Shown in pieces: positions 17,933 through 27,753 of a stretch of 64,000 nucleotides of DNA (positions within the stretch are counted from its first letter, which is position 1; the number at the start of each line of letters is the position of its first letter). The notes under the pieces are model-generated. The model saw only the letters and a list, made by a program, of their open reading frames with translations. It did no database searches and was not told the origin of the DNA. A program made the position numbers and the translations under genes. This stretch comes from Ferrimonas aestuarii (GTDB taxonomy: Bacteria > Pseudomonadota > Gammaproteobacteria > Enterobacterales > Shewanellaceae). The stretch is taken from positions 186,001-250,000 of the forward strand of contig NZ_SWCJ01000005.1 of the NCBI RefSeq assembly GCF_005116665.1, read 5' to 3'.

Positions 17933-19795
17933 TTACTGCCAGTAACGCTCGATCTGCTTGATAATGCCAGGGCCATCGAGCTCCAGCATCTGATGCAGTT
18001 CCTCTTGGGTACCCTGTTCGATAAAGCGATCAGGTAGTCCCAGTTGCAGCACGTTTTTGGCAATGCGCTGGCGGTTGAGGCTTTCGACTACGGCAGAACC
18101 CGCGCCGCCCATGATGGCGTTCTCCTCAAGGGTGACCAGTTTGTCGTGACTGGCGGCCATTTCAGCGACCATCGCTTCATCCAGTGGCTTGACGAAACGC
18201 ATGTTGACCACAGTGGCATTAAGCTGCTCGGCAGCCTCAAGGGCATAAGGTAAAAACGTACCGAAGCTGAAGATACAGATGGACTCGCCTTGGCGACGAA
18301 TTTCCGCTTTACCAATGGGGAGTGCAGTCATATCCGGGTCAATGTCGACCTGCATGCCACTGCCGCGAGGATAGCGAACCGCACTTGGGGTTTCCATCTG
18401 GTGGCCGGTGTAGAGCATCTGACGACACTCATTGGCGTCCGCCGGTGCCATCACCGTAAAGTTGGGGATGCAGCGCAAAAACGACAGATCAAAGGCGCCT
18501 TGGTGGGTTTGGCCATCGGCGCCCACTAAGCCGCCGCGGTCGATGGCAAACATCACTGGCAGGTTCATGATGCCCACATCGTGAATCGCTTGATCGTAGG
18601 CTCGCTGCAGGAAGGTGGAGTAGATCGCCACCACTGGGCGATAGCCTTCACAGGCAAAACCGGCACCTAGGGTGACCGCATGTTGCTCGGCGATGGCAGC
18701 ATCGAAATATTGCTCAGGAAACTTCTGGGAGAACTCCACCATACCTGAGCCTTCACGCATGGCCGGAGTGATCGCCATCAGTTTGTCGTCTTTGGCGGCC
18801 ATGTCACACAGCCAATCACCAAATACCTTGGAGAACGACGGTCTACCAGGCTTGGACTTTGGTAGCTTGGCTTCATTGATGTTGAATTTCGGCACGCCGT
18901 GATAACCAATCGGGTCCTCTTCCGCAGGCTTATAGCCTTTACCCTTTTTGGTCATGATGTGCAGAATTTGCGGCCCGTTGAGGCTGCGCATGTTGCTCAA
19001 GGTCTCGACTAAACCGTCCACATCGTGGCCATCAATAGGGCCGATGTAGTTAAAGCCCAGCTCCTCAAATAGGGTGCCTGGAACCACCATGCCTTTAAGG
19101 TGCTCTTCGGCGCGGCGAGCCAACTCTTTGATTGGTGGCATGCCGGAGAGGGCTTTTTTGCCCCCTTCACGAATGGTGGTGTACAGACGACCGGACATCA
19201 GTCTGGCCATGTGGTTGTTCAGCGCACCGACGTTTTCGGAGATCGACATCTCGTTGTCATTAATGATGACTAGCATGTCTTTGTGGATGTCACCGGCGTG
19301 ATTGAGCGCTTCAAACGCCATGCCTCCTGTTAGGGCACCATCGCCAATTACGGCAACCACTCTACGCCCCTGCTGTTCACGATCCGCAGCAATGGCCATC
19401 CCCAATGCAGCTGAGATGGAGGTGGTGGAGTGGCCCACACTTAAGGTGTCGTATTCACTCTCTTCACGCCATGGGAAGGGGTGCAGACCATCCTTTTGAC
19501 GGATGGTTGGCATCTGTTTGGCACGACCGGTCAGAATTTTGTGCGGGTAGGCTTGGTGGCCAACGTCCCACACCAGACGATCGAAGGGTGTGTTGTAGAC
19601 GTAGTGTAGGGCAACCGTCAGTTCTACCGTGCCCAGCCCCGAAGCAAGGTGACCGGACGAGTGGCTGACACAACGTAGCAGATATTGGCGTAACTCATCA
19701 GCCAGCTCAGGCAGTTGTGCCTTAGGCAGGTTACGCAGGTCGGCGGGCAGTTGCGCCTTAGCCAAGAGTGGATAATCGTTCAGATCCAAGCTCAT
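17933..19795 (-). CDS. dxs: 1-deoxy-D-xylulose-5-phosphate synthase
   Basis: A 620-residue thiamine-diphosphate enzyme that condenses pyruvate and glyceraldehyde 3-phosphate, the first step of the MEP isoprenoid pathway. The TPP motif begins [18 protein letters not shown] (about residues 153-170). The conserved [12 protein letters not shown] is near residue 46 and the catalytic [14 protein letters not shown] near residue 370. Length equals E. coli Dxs (620). It is the last gene of the xseB-ispA-dxs operon, 27 bp after ispA. Confidence 0.98.
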   Translation of the reverse strand: MSLDLNDYPLLAKAQLPADLRNLPKAQLPELADELRQYLLRCVSHSSGHLASGLGTVELTVALHYVYNTPFDRLVWDVGHQAYPHKILTGRAKQMPTIRQKDGLHPFPWREESEYDTLSVGHSTTSISAALGMAIAADREQQGRRVVAVIGDGALTGGMAFEALNHAGDIHKDMLVIINDNEMSISENVGALNNHMARLMSGRLYTTIREGGKKALSGMPPIKELARRAEEHLKGMVVPGTLFEELGFNYIGPIDGHDVDGLVETLSNMRSLNGPQILHIMTKKGKGYKPAEEDPIGYHGVPKFNINEAKLPKSKPGRPSFSKVFGDWLCDMAAKDDKLMAITPAMREGSGMVEFSQKFPEQYFDAAIAEQHAVTLGAGFACEGYRPVVAIYSTFLQRAYDQAIHDVGIMNLPVMFAIDRGGLVGADGQTHQGAFDLSFLRCIPNFTVMAPADANECRQMLYTGHQMETPSAVRYPRGSGMQVDIDPDMTALPIGKAEIRRQGESICIFSFGTFLPYALEAAEQLNATVVNMRFVKPLDEAMVAEMAASHDKLVTLEENAIMGGAGSAVVESLNRQRIAKNVLQLGLPDRFIEQGTQEELHQMLELDGPGIIKQIERYWQ

Positions 19796-19822
19796 GTGTC
19801 GGTCACTTCTTCATTATCTTGA

Positions 19823-20710
19823 TTATTGTTTTCGCTCAATGATGTAGAGAGCAAATGCGTTCAACAGCTCTGTATTGTAGGGCAACTGCTGGAGTGCTGT
19901 CAGTGCGTCTTGATGCAGACTCTGCGCCACCTCACATGCCCCTTCCAGTCCTAATAGGGATGGATAGGTGCTTTTATTGGCTTGCTGGTCAGAACCTTGA
20001 GGCTTTCCAAGCTGCTCAGTATCCGCCGTGATGTCCAAGATATCATCTTGAACTTGAAAGGCCAGACCGATGGCGTCGGCGTAGTTCAAAAGGGCCTGTT
20101 TGTGGCCTGCGTCAAGATTGGGCACCGCGAGGGTGGCAAGCTCCACGCTGGCTTTGATTAGCGCGCCGGTTTTCAGCTGATGCAACTGCGTCAGCTGCTC
20201 CAAGCTAATACGTTGGCCGGTCGATGCCAGATCGATTCCCTGGCCGCCGCACATGCCTTGATACCCTGAAGCTCGGCTTAGTGCTTTCAGCATCAACAAC
20301 CTATTACTTTCTATTTTATTTGGCAGTTGAGCGTCACACAGGGTTTCAAAGGCCAAGGTTTGCAGAGCGTCCCCCGCTAAAATGGCGGTGGCCTCATCAA
20401 AGGCGATGTGACAGGTGGGCTTTCCTCGGCGCAGATCGTCGTCGTCCATGGCCGGAAGGTCATCATGGATTAGGGAGTAGGCATGGACAAACTCGACGGC
20501 AGAGGCCAGTGGATCCAAGGTGCTGAGTTCGGCACCAAGCATCTCACCCACCGCATACACCAGAAAAGGGCGCACCCGTTTCCCGCCCATTAGGGTGCCG
20601 TAACGCATCGCTTCCAGTAGGCGAGGAGCGCAATCGGGTTGGGCGTCCAGTTGACACGCTAAGTGGTGGTCAACACGTTGACGATACTGGGTCAGAGCTG
20701 CGCTCAGCAT
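19823..20710 (-). CDS. ispA: Farnesyl diphosphate synthase (geranyltranstransferase)
   Basis: A 295-residue trans-prenyltransferase that adds isopentenyl diphosphate to DMAPP and GPP. The first aspartate-rich motif is in DDLPAMDDDDLRRG and the second is DDILD; GGKRVRPFL near residue 43 binds IPP. It supplies farnesyl diphosphate for quinone and undecaprenyl synthesis, directly using the output of dxs downstream. Two bases separate it from xseB, so translation is coupled. Confidence 0.97.
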   Translation of the reverse strand: MLSAALTQYRQRVDHHLACQLDAQPDCAPRLLEAMRYGTLMGGKRVRPFLVYAVGEMLGAELSTLDPLASAVEFVHAYSLIHDDLPAMDDDDLRRGKPTCHIAFDEATAILAGDALQTLAFETLCDAQLPNKIESNRLLMLKALSRASGYQGMCGGQGIDLASTGQRISLEQLTQLHQLKTGALIKASVELATLAVPNLDAGHKQALLNYADAIGLAFQVQDDILDITADTEQLGKPQGSDQQANKSTYPSLLGLEGACEVAQSLHQDALTALQQLPYNTELLNAFALYIIERKQ

Positions 20711-20712
20711 GG

Positions 20713-20952
20713 TTACTCCTGAGATTTGAAATCAACCAATTGCGCGTCGCCGTCCGAATCCTTGGTGAGCATCTGCACGTTCTGTTCTGCTTGCGATAGT
20801 TTAGTTTGACTGGCGCGCACTAGGTGAATGCCACGCTCAAACTGTTTTAGCGCTTGTTCTAGAGGCACGTTTCCCTGCTCGAGATTGGCTACAATTTGCT
20901 CTAACTCGACAAGTGCCTGTTCAAAACTAAGATTATCTGGTTTTTTTGCCAT
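20713..20952 (-). CDS. xseB: Exodeoxyribonuclease VII small subunit
   Basis: A 79-residue XseB, mostly helical, with the family pattern [20 protein letters not shown] (residues 7-26) and [17 protein letters not shown]. It binds XseA to form exonuclease VII, which degrades single-stranded DNA. I start at ATG 20952, preceded by GGAG; a longer open frame upstream adds 18 residues that do not resemble the family. First gene of the isoprenoid operon, a placement conserved in gammaproteobacteria. Confidence 0.95.
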   Translation of the reverse strand: MAKKPDNLSFEQALVELEQIVANLEQGNVPLEQALKQFERGIHLVRASQTKLSQAEQNVQMLTKDSDGDAQLVDFKSQE

Positions 20953-21036
20953 GTGAGGCTCCTTGAATTGCCGCACAAAGGTACTTGTTTGCGCCCTTTT
21001 GATCAATGAAACTCATTGGGAACTGATAATTTTCAT

Positions 21037-21063
21037 TAAACTTGCCAGAAGATGGTCCGATAA
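21037..21063 (+). promoter_or_regulatory. Sigma-28 (FliA) promoter of pomAB
   Basis: TAAA at 21037-21040, a 15-bp spacer, then TCCGATAA at 21056-21063. The flagellar consensus is TAAA-N15-GCCGATAA, so 11 of 12 defined bases match. It is 65 bp before pomA. Confidence 0.8.
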
Positions 21064-21127
21064 AGACAATAGAGACGTCTTTCGCCTGGACTATGGCGTT
21101 TAAAAATCAAACACTTCAGGAGATTTT

Positions 21128-21892
21128 GTGGATCTGGCTACCCTATTAGGACTCATCGGAGCCTTCGGATTTATTGTCATGGCCATGGTTAGTGGCGGTG
21201 ATCCTGGTGTGTTCATCAACATTCCTTCATTAATGATCGTGATCGGCGGCTCGCTATTCGTGGTGATGATGAAGTTCAACATGCGTCAATTTTTCGGTGC
21301 GGTAAAGATCGCCGCCAAGGCGTTCATGTTCAAAATCGACAAGCCTGAAGCTCTGATTGAGCAATCGGTGGAGATGGCCGACTCCGCTCGAAAGGGGGGA
21401 TTTCTGGCTCTGGAAGAGGCGGAGATCAACAACAGCTTTATGCGCAAAGCGGTTGACCTGCTGGTGGACGGCCACGATGCCTCTGTGGTGCGTCAGGCGC
21501 TGGCGAAAGACATCGGCCTGACCATTGAGCGTCACCAGTTTGGCGCCAGTATTTTCCGCGCTCTTGCCGACGTTGCGCCCGCCATGGGGATGATCGGTAC
21601 CTTGATTGGCCTGGTGGCAATGCTTAACAACATGGATGACCCAAAGGCGATTGGCCCTGCGATGGCGGTGGCACTGCTGACAACACTGTATGGCGCCATT
21701 GTTGCTAACCTAATTGCGGCCCCCATTGCCGACAAGCTTGAGCTGCGTATGAGCGAAGAGATGCTAAACCGCCGCTTGATCATGGATGCAGTGTTGGCGA
21801 TTCAGGATGGTCAAAACCCTCGAGTGATTGAAGGGTTTTTGAAGAACTACCTGAATGAAAACAAACGTCAAATCTCCACGACGGAAGAGTAG
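21128..21892 (+). CDS. pomA: Flagellar stator protein PomA (MotA family)
   Basis: A 254-residue inner-membrane stator subunit with four helices. Helices one and two are in the first 55 residues; a cytoplasmic loop follows, and helix three carries PAMGMIGTLIGLVAML and helix four TLYGAIVANLIAAPIA. The start DLATLLGLIGAFG and the size fit sodium-driven PomA rather than the 295-residue proton-type MotA. With PomB it conducts ions and drives the flagellar rotor. GTG start with CAGGAG upstream. A sigma-28 promoter precedes it and pomB follows after 9 bp. Confidence 0.95.
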   Translation: MDLATLLGLIGAFGFIVMAMVSGGDPGVFINIPSLMIVIGGSLFVVMMKFNMRQFFGAVKIAAKAFMFKIDKPEALIEQSVEMADSARKGGFLALEEAEINNSFMRKAVDLLVDGHDASVVRQALAKDIGLTIERHQFGASIFRALADVAPAMGMIGTLIGLVAMLNNMDDPKAIGPAMAVALLTTLYGAIVANLIAAPIADKLELRMSEEMLNRRLIMDAVLAIQDGQNPRVIEGFLKNYLNENKRQISTTEE

Positions 21893-21901
21893 AGCCGGTC
21901 T

Positions 21902-22819
21902 ATGAATTTAAACGCAAGTCGTAATGAGGACATGGCACCGGCGAAAAAGCAGGCGGCGGGTGCCCCGGCGTGGATGGCCACCTTTGCCGACTTGATGTCG
22001 CTGTTGATGTGCTTCTTCGTGCTGCTATTGGCGTTCTCTGAGATGGACGTACTTAAGTTTAAGCAGATTGCGGGCTCGATGAAGTACGCCTTCGGCGTGC
22101 AAAACAAATTGGAAGTCAAAGACATTCCTAAAGGTACTTCGGTGATCGCTCAAGAGTTCCGCCCAGGCCGGCCGGAACCGACACCCATTGAAGTGATCAA
22201 CCAGAAAACCATCGACTTCACCAAAGATCACCTTGATGTGCAGGCCGGCGACGAGCAGGTTTCAGGCAGCGAACAAACCAGCCAAGGCAAGGAGACCGGT
22301 GGCGGCAGCGCTGACAGCGCCGAGCAGGCGCAAGATTCCAACAATCAGTTGGCCCAACAGTTGGCGCAGCAGCTAAGTGAGCACGTTCAAGAGGGCGCCA
22401 TTGAGATCGAATCCTTGGGTCAGCAGATCATCATTCGTATCCGAGAAAAGGGCGCATTCCCAGAAAACTCCGCGTTTCTTCAACCTCGATTCCGACCGGT
22501 TATCGAAGCAGTCGCTAATCTTCTTAAGGACGTGCCTGGCATCGTTACCGTGACCGGCCATACCGACAACACGGTGATCAGCAACGAGCTGTATCGCTCA
22601 AATTGGGAGCTCTCTGCCCAGCGAGCGGTGTCGGTGGCGCATGAGATGATTAAGGTGAAAGGCTTTGATCAAGACCGCATGGAAGTGATTGGCAAAGCAG
22701 GTAGCGAACCCTTAGCCAGTAATGATGATGCAGCGGGTCGTTCTAAAAACCGTCGGGTTGAGATTGCGATCACTCAAGGGAAGCCTAAACTTTCCGAAGA
22801 GATACCTGCTGTTCCATAA
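21902..22819 (+). CDS. pomB: Flagellar stator protein PomB (MotB family)
   Basis: A 305-residue stator partner with one transmembrane helix. The helix begins WMATFADLMSLLMCFFVLL; Asp30 in FADLM is the ion-binding residue. The cysteine and phenylalanines after it are typical of sodium-type PomB. After a linker rich in Gln, Ser and Gly (about 115-165), an OmpA-like peptidoglycan-binding domain includes VTGHTDN and NWELSAQRAVSVAHEM and ends in SKNRRVEI. It anchors the motor to the cell wall. Confidence 0.95.
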   Translation: MNLNASRNEDMAPAKKQAAGAPAWMATFADLMSLLMCFFVLLLAFSEMDVLKFKQIAGSMKYAFGVQNKLEVKDIPKGTSVIAQEFRPGRPEPTPIEVINQKTIDFTKDHLDVQAGDEQVSGSEQTSQGKETGGGSADSAEQAQDSNNQLAQQLAQQLSEHVQEGAIEIESLGQQIIIRIREKGAFPENSAFLQPRFRPVIEAVANLLKDVPGIVTVTGHTDNTVISNELYRSNWELSAQRAVSVAHEMIKVKGFDQDRMEVIGKAGSEPLASNDDAAGRSKNRRVEIAITQGKPKLSEEIPAVP

Positions 22820-22837
22820 CTTGGCTGTAGTTATTTT

Positions 22838-22862
22838 ACCTGAGAACAAGCTCAGGTATAAT
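22838..22862 (+). promoter_or_regulatory. Palindrome overlapping a TATAAT before thiI
   Basis: Perfect inverted repeat ACCTGAG-N6-CTCAGGT (22838-22857) whose last base is the first of TATAAT (22857-22862), 35 bp before thiI. It may be an operator or the 3' hairpin of pomB; no good -35 is visible. Confidence 0.45.
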
Positions 22863-22896
22863 GCCGCGCTTTCATCCATAGTCCCACAGGAATCCC

Positions 22897-24351
22897 ATGA
22901 AGTTTATCGTTAAACTGCATCCCGAGATCATGATCAAGAGTAAGTCGGTGCGTAAGCGTTTCGGCAAGTTACTCGAGTCCAACATTCGCAACGTACTGCG
23001 AAAAACGGATGAATCGGTCAAGGTGCGTTTCAACTGGGATCACATCAGCGCCACCAGCAGCGTGGACGATGCGGATAATACCGCCAAGTTGGTGGAATCG
23101 CTTAAGCACATGCCCGGTATTCACCACTTCATGGAGGTACGTCAGTACCAATTTGAAACCGTGGATGACATCTACCAGCACGCATTGCCGGTGTTCCGTG
23201 AGCGCTTGAAGGGTAAAACCTTTTGTGTGCGTGCCAAACGTCGCGGTAAGCATGACTTCAACTCTTTAGAAGTAGAGCGCTATGTGGGTGGCGGTCTGAA
23301 TCAGCACACTGAAGCGGCGGGCGTGCGCCTTAAAGACCCTGACGTGGTGATTGGTCTGGAGATTGAGGATGACAAACTCTATCTGGTGCATGAGCGTCAC
23401 GATGGCCTTGGTGGCTTCCCCATCGCGACTCAGGAGGATGTACTGTCACTGATCTCCGGTGGTTTTGACTCCGGCGTCTCCAGCTTCCAGTGCATCAAAC
23501 GTGGTGCCCGTACCCATTACTGCTTCTTCAACCTCGGTGGTGCTGAGCATGAGCGTGGCGTAAAAGAGGTTGCTTATTACCTGTGGAATAAGTACGGCTC
23601 CTCCCATAAGGTTCGCTTTATCTCGGTGCCTTTTGAACCTGTGGTGGAAGAGATCCTTGAGCGTGTCGACAATGGCCAGATGGGCGTTATCCTAAAGCGT
23701 ATGATGATGCGCGTAGCCAGTGAAGTGGCGAAGCGTTTTAACATTCAGGCTTTGGTTACCGGTGAGGCGATGGGACAGGTTTCCAGCCAAACATTGACCA
23801 ACTTGAATGTGATCGATCAGATTAGTGATACCGTTATTTTGCGCCCATTGGTAACTTGGGATAAGCAAGAGATCATCGACGTGGCGCGAGCCATCGGTAC
23901 CGAACCTTTCGCCGCGGCGATGCCGGAGTACTGCGGGGTTATCTCCCAGCGGCCAACGGTGAAAGCGGTGATGTCTAAGATTCTGGAAGAGGAAGCGAAA
24001 TTCTCTGACGATCTGGTGGAGCGTGTTATGGCTGAGACCAAGTCTATGGACATTCGTGATATCGCCAAAGAGGAGCAGGCTCGAGTGACCGAGATGGAAA
24101 CCGTGTCTGAACCGATTGACGGTGCCATCGTACTGGATATTCGTGCCCCAGAGGAGGAGGAGGAGAGTCCCCTGAAACTGGAAGGCACCGAAGTAACCAC
24201 CTTGCCATTCTTTAAGTTGGGCTCCCAGTTCAAAGAGCTGGACCAAAGCCGTACTTACTTGCTGTATTGCGACCGTGGTGTCATGAGTAAACTGCAAGCG
24301 CTGTATCTGAAAGAGCAGGGCTTTGACAACATCAAGGTTTATCGCCCGTAA
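22897..24351 (+). CDS. thiI: tRNA 4-thiouridine / thiazole sulfurtransferase ThiI
   Basis: A 484-residue enzyme that thiolates U8 of tRNA and supplies sulfur for thiazole in thiamine synthesis. Domains in order: N-terminal ferredoxin-like plus THUMP (to about residue 165), PP-loop ATPase with [11 protein letters not shown] near 187, and a C-terminal rhodanese domain in which Cys458 ([10 protein letters not shown]) is the persulfide carrier, equivalent to Cys456 in E. coli. The second redox cysteine lies in PEYCGVISQ. Full length compared with E. coli (482). A terminator follows. Confidence 0.97.
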   Translation: MKFIVKLHPEIMIKSKSVRKRFGKLLESNIRNVLRKTDESVKVRFNWDHISATSSVDDADNTAKLVESLKHMPGIHHFMEVRQYQFETVDDIYQHALPVFRERLKGKTFCVRAKRRGKHDFNSLEVERYVGGGLNQHTEAAGVRLKDPDVVIGLEIEDDKLYLVHERHDGLGGFPIATQEDVLSLISGGFDSGVSSFQCIKRGARTHYCFFNLGGAEHERGVKEVAYYLWNKYGSSHKVRFISVPFEPVVEEILERVDNGQMGVILKRMMMRVASEVAKRFNIQALVTGEAMGQVSSQTLTNLNVIDQISDTVILRPLVTWDKQEIIDVARAIGTEPFAAAMPEYCGVISQRPTVKAVMSKILEEEAKFSDDLVERVMAETKSMDIRDIAKEEQARVTEMETVSEPIDGAIVLDIRAPEEEEESPLKLEGTEVTTLPFFKLGSQFKELDQSRTYLLYCDRGVMSKLQALYLKEQGFDNIKVYRP

Positions 24352-24366
24352 GGTGAACCAAACTGC

Positions 24367-24397
24367 GAAAGCCGGTCTATTGACCGGCTTTTTTTAT
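24367..24397 (+). terminator. Terminator after thiI
   Basis: AAAGCCGGTC/GACCGGCTTT with a run of seven T. Confidence 0.9.
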
Positions 24398-24533
24398 GGG
24401 CGAGGGCTTCATCATTTTGAGTTTATGCTGGCTCGTTCAAGCTAGCTTAAGCTTAACCGCCTACCCTGTGCCCATTTCCTTTTATTCATTCACTGTGATC
24501 TCGATTCTTGGGGATAACGGTTAAGGTAACTGC

Positions 24534-25817
24534 GTGCGCGTTCTCTATTTCTCCGCCAGTATGTTGATGGCCGTTGGCTCAGTGGCCCAAACGGCCGTCA
24601 CTGAGCCTGAAGCGGTGCTTTCTGTCAGCGACGCCAAGGCTGGGCTGCTGGCTATCGATGATGAGATTGATAAGTTGCAGCAACAACTGGCTTCCAGTCA
24701 GTTGGATAACGCGAGCGAAGCGTCCCTAAAGCATCAAATTGATAAAAAGGAGCAAGCTCGCAAGGCCTACATCAAGGAGCAGGGGCTGGGGGAGTTCAGT
24801 TTACTGGGCGGTCCGGCTTACACTCCGGAGATGGGCACCCTTGTGGCCATCGGCGGACTCTACTCGTTCTCTCTGGAGCGACAAAACCAAGATCTGCAGC
24901 GCTCAAATGTTGCCGCGTTTTTGGTGGCCAACAAGGCCGATGCGGAAATGGGGGTTGCCTTAAGAGGAGCCTACAACTTCTTTTTTCATAATGATGAGGT
25001 GCGCTTGGTGGGCACTTTTGGGGTCGGCAAGCAGACCGAGCACTTTTGGGGAGTGGGGTTTGAGGCGGGAGAGGCTCAGGACAGTGGCGATAGCACTCGC
25101 TTAAATCCGTTTTCGGCCAATTTAAAAAATATCCTTGGCTTTAAAGTGGCTGAAGACCTCTACGTGGGGCCAATCTTGCATCTAAACTACTTTGATGCGG
25201 GAGAGGATGAGCTGCCAGCCACTGCGGTCGATCCCAATTTTGAGGCGTTTAAAGACAAGCCGATGGCTGTGGGGATCGGTGTCGGTGTGCAGTACGACAG
25301 CCGTGATGTGGCGGTGAATGCGCGGGAAGGGCAGTTCTTTAAGGTGGAGCTGCTTGGCTATCGCAGTACTTGGGGCAGTGACAGCGACTTTGACAGCGCC
25401 AACGTCGAGCACCGCTATTACCACAGTCTGGCACCGGGTCGGGTTATTGCGACTCTCAATCAGATTCAGTGGACCGACGGTGACGTGCCATTTTATGCCA
25501 TGCCAGAGCTTGGAGGAATGCGATCGATGCGCGGTTTGTATCAAGGTCGTTTTCGAGATCAAGCCGCCGCTGAGCACACCGCAGAATATCGGCACAGCTT
25601 TCGTCTCAAAGACGGTAGCTTGTCTAAGCATGGCATGACCGTCTGGGGCGGTATTGGCAGCGTTGCTGAGGACCCATCAGGGCTGTATGACCACCTTCTT
25701 TATAGCTACGGCATTGGTTACCGTTATGAGATTCAGCCTCGAATGAACCTGAGAATGGACTTAGGCATCAGTGAGTATGAAAACGGCTTCTACTTTAATT
25801 TTACTGAAGCGTTTTGA
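24534..25817 (+). CDS. Omp85/BamA-like outer-membrane barrel with N-terminal coiled coil
   Basis: A 427-residue exported protein. A signal peptide (about 1-19) is followed by a charged heptad-rich region at residues 35-85 (IDDEIDKLQQQLASS and onward), likely a coiled coil, then a barrel resembling the C-terminal bacterial surface antigen domain. MRGLYQGRFRD near residue 328 matches the conserved RGF/RGY loop motif of Omp85 proteins, and the chain ends FYFNFTEAF with a terminal Phe. No POTRA domains are present, so it is a short patatin-less Omp85-type barrel. GTG start. Role unknown; monocistronic. Confidence 0.8.
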   Translation: MRVLYFSASMLMAVGSVAQTAVTEPEAVLSVSDAKAGLLAIDDEIDKLQQQLASSQLDNASEASLKHQIDKKEQARKAYIKEQGLGEFSLLGGPAYTPEMGTLVAIGGLYSFSLERQNQDLQRSNVAAFLVANKADAEMGVALRGAYNFFFHNDEVRLVGTFGVGKQTEHFWGVGFEAGEAQDSGDSTRLNPFSANLKNILGFKVAEDLYVGPILHLNYFDAGEDELPATAVDPNFEAFKDKPMAVGIGVGVQYDSRDVAVNAREGQFFKVELLGYRSTWGSDSDFDSANVEHRYYHSLAPGRVIATLNQIQWTDGDVPFYAMPELGGMRSMRGLYQGRFRDQAAAEHTAEYRHSFRLKDGSLSKHGMTVWGGIGSVAEDPSGLYDHLLYSYGIGYRYEIQPRMNLRMDLGISEYENGFYFNFTEAF

Positions 25818-25838
25818 TGGCTAAGGCCAGAATACTAC

Positions 25839-25870
25839 GCAAAAAAGCCGCCTCGAAAGGCGGCTTTTTA
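25839..25870. terminator. Bidirectional terminator
   Basis: AAAAAAGCCGCC/GGCGGCTTTTT, between the barrel gene and convergent maeA. Confidence 0.9.
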
Positions 25871-25883
25871 TGGCTAAGCGAGC

Positions 25884-27572
25884 TTAGAAGCTGGTGCGTT
25901 TGTAGTTTCGATACTCTGGGTGCCAGAAGTGGGCATCGATGGTCTGTTTCAAATCGACGTTTTTCACCATTTTAGCCACGCCGTCAGACATCGCTGCGCG
26001 AGCCACGGCAAAGGCAATTTTCTTACTCACTTCCTGAATCTCTTCCAGTGGTGGCAGCAACGCGCCTTCGCCGGTTTCGGCCAGTGGCGAGCACTGTGCC
26101 AGCGCGCGGCTGGAGGCCATCAGCATGTTGTCGGTGATGCGCTCAGCCTGACACGCCAGTACTCCGAGACCGATACCCGGGAAGATGTAGCTGTTGTTGC
26201 ACTGGGCAATGGGGTAGCTGACGTCGTCAATCTCGACAGGATCAAACGGGCTGCCGGTTGCAACGAGTGCTTGGCCATCGGTCCAGCGCAGAATGTCTTC
26301 CGGTCGGGCTTCCACTCGGCTGGTGGGATTAGACAATGGGAACACAATTGGCTTTTCACAGTGCTGATGCATGCTGCGAATCACCTCTTCGGTAAACAGC
26401 CCTGGGGCGCCACTGACGCCGATAAGCACCGAAGGCTTGGCGTTGTTGATCACCTCGAGCAGGGAGACGCCGCCATCTTCACCGGCCCAGCTTTGGGTTT
26501 TCTGCTGGTTTTGCACCAGTTTTTGCTGGAATGGCAGTAGGTTCTGCATCCCTTGTTGCAGCAGTCCCCAGCGGTCCACCATGTAGACTCGGTCGCGGGC
26601 CTCTTCGTCACTTAAGCCCTCGGAGACCATCTGGGCGATGATCGCTTCGGCGATGCCGCAGCCGGCGCTGCCCGCTCCTAAGAAGGCGATGGTTTGCTGT
26701 TTCAGCTCAGTGCCAGCGGACTGACATGCAGCCAACAGTGAACCGACGGTGACCGCTGCCGTCCCCTGGATATCATCGTTGAAGCAGCACAGCTTATCTT
26801 TGTAGCGCTCCAGCAGTGGCATGGCGTTCTTTTGGGCAAAGTCTTCAAATTGCAGCAATACGTTGGGCCAGCGCCGCTGAATGGCACTGATTACCTCATC
26901 CACAAACTGGTCATACTCCTCACCGGAGATGCGCTTGTTACGCCAGCCCATGTACATCGGGTCATTGAGGCGCAGAGGGTTGTCGGTTCCCACATCCAGC
27001 ACGATGGGCAGGGTGTAGGCTGGGCTGATGCCGCCACAGGAGGTATAGAGAGACAGTTTTCCAATGGGGATACCCATGCCTCCGATGCCTTGATCCCCCA
27101 AACCCAAGATACGCTCGCCATCGGTGATTACGATGATGTGCACGTTGTGGCGGGTGGAGTTATTGAGAATGTCGTCGATGCGATGACGATCCGGATAACT
27201 CAGCATTAGGCCACGGGCACGGCGATAGATGTCCGAGAACTGTTCACAGGCCTGACCCACGGTAGGGGTATAGATGATCGGCATCATCTCGGTGATGTGA
27301 TCATTGACTAGGCGATAAAACAGCGTCTCGTTGGTGTCTTGGATGTTACGCAGGTAGACGTGCTTATCCATGTCGGAGCTAAAGTGGCTGAACTGCTTAT
27401 AAGCGCGTTCGGCTTGCTCTTCGATGGTCTCGATGGCGTGAGGCAGCAAGCCATCGAGGTTAAAGGCGGTGCGCTCCTCTTCTGAGAAAGCGGAGCCTTT
27501 GTTCAGCAGCGAGGTTTCCAGCAGGATAGGGCCGGCGTAAGGGATATATAGCGGGCGTTTGTTCTCTTCCAT
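25884..27572 (-). CDS. maeA: NAD-dependent malic enzyme
   Basis: A 562-residue malic enzyme (E. coli MaeA is 565) that decarboxylates malate to pyruvate with NAD. Signatures: [16 protein letters not shown] (malic enzyme signature, about 170-185), [13 protein letters not shown] and the Rossmann motif [15 protein letters not shown]. The C-terminus [11 protein letters not shown] is typical. It is monocistronic, with a 180-bp AT-rich region before it. Confidence 0.97.
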   Translation of the reverse strand: MEENKRPLYIPYAGPILLETSLLNKGSAFSEEERTAFNLDGLLPHAIETIEEQAERAYKQFSHFSSDMDKHVYLRNIQDTNETLFYRLVNDHITEMMPIIYTPTVGQACEQFSDIYRRARGLMLSYPDRHRIDDILNNSTRHNVHIIVITDGERILGLGDQGIGGMGIPIGKLSLYTSCGGISPAYTLPIVLDVGTDNPLRLNDPMYMGWRNKRISGEEYDQFVDEVISAIQRRWPNVLLQFEDFAQKNAMPLLERYKDKLCCFNDDIQGTAAVTVGSLLAACQSAGTELKQQTIAFLGAGSAGCGIAEAIIAQMVSEGLSDEEARDRVYMVDRWGLLQQGMQNLLPFQQKLVQNQQKTQSWAGEDGGVSLLEVINNAKPSVLIGVSGAPGLFTEEVIRSMHQHCEKPIVFPLSNPTSRVEARPEDILRWTDGQALVATGSPFDPVEIDDVSYPIAQCNNSYIFPGIGLGVLACQAERITDNMLMASSRALAQCSPLAETGEGALLPPLEEIQEVSKKIAFAVARAAMSDGVAKMVKNVDLKQTIDAHFWHPEYRNYKRTSF

Positions 27573-27753
27573 GGGGCGGATTACATCATTTTAGTTATAC
27601 GGCTCACATAGTGTAACCCACTGTGATCCAAAGCCGATATAAAAAGCGTTTGAAAATTCTTTCATCACCTGAATGAAATGACTCTCAACTGGAAGACATT
27701 TACCAAGATGTCAGCTAGGTTGGATAGATGGTTAAATTTTGTTCACCCATATC

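Noticed and set aside
23692..24297. 201-codon minus-strand frame opposite thiI
   Set aside because: Histidine- and leucine-rich antisense translation of thiI with no domain.
25920..26540. 206-codon plus-strand frame opposite maeA
   Set aside because: Shadow of a well-conserved malic enzyme; composition is that of a reversed coding strand.
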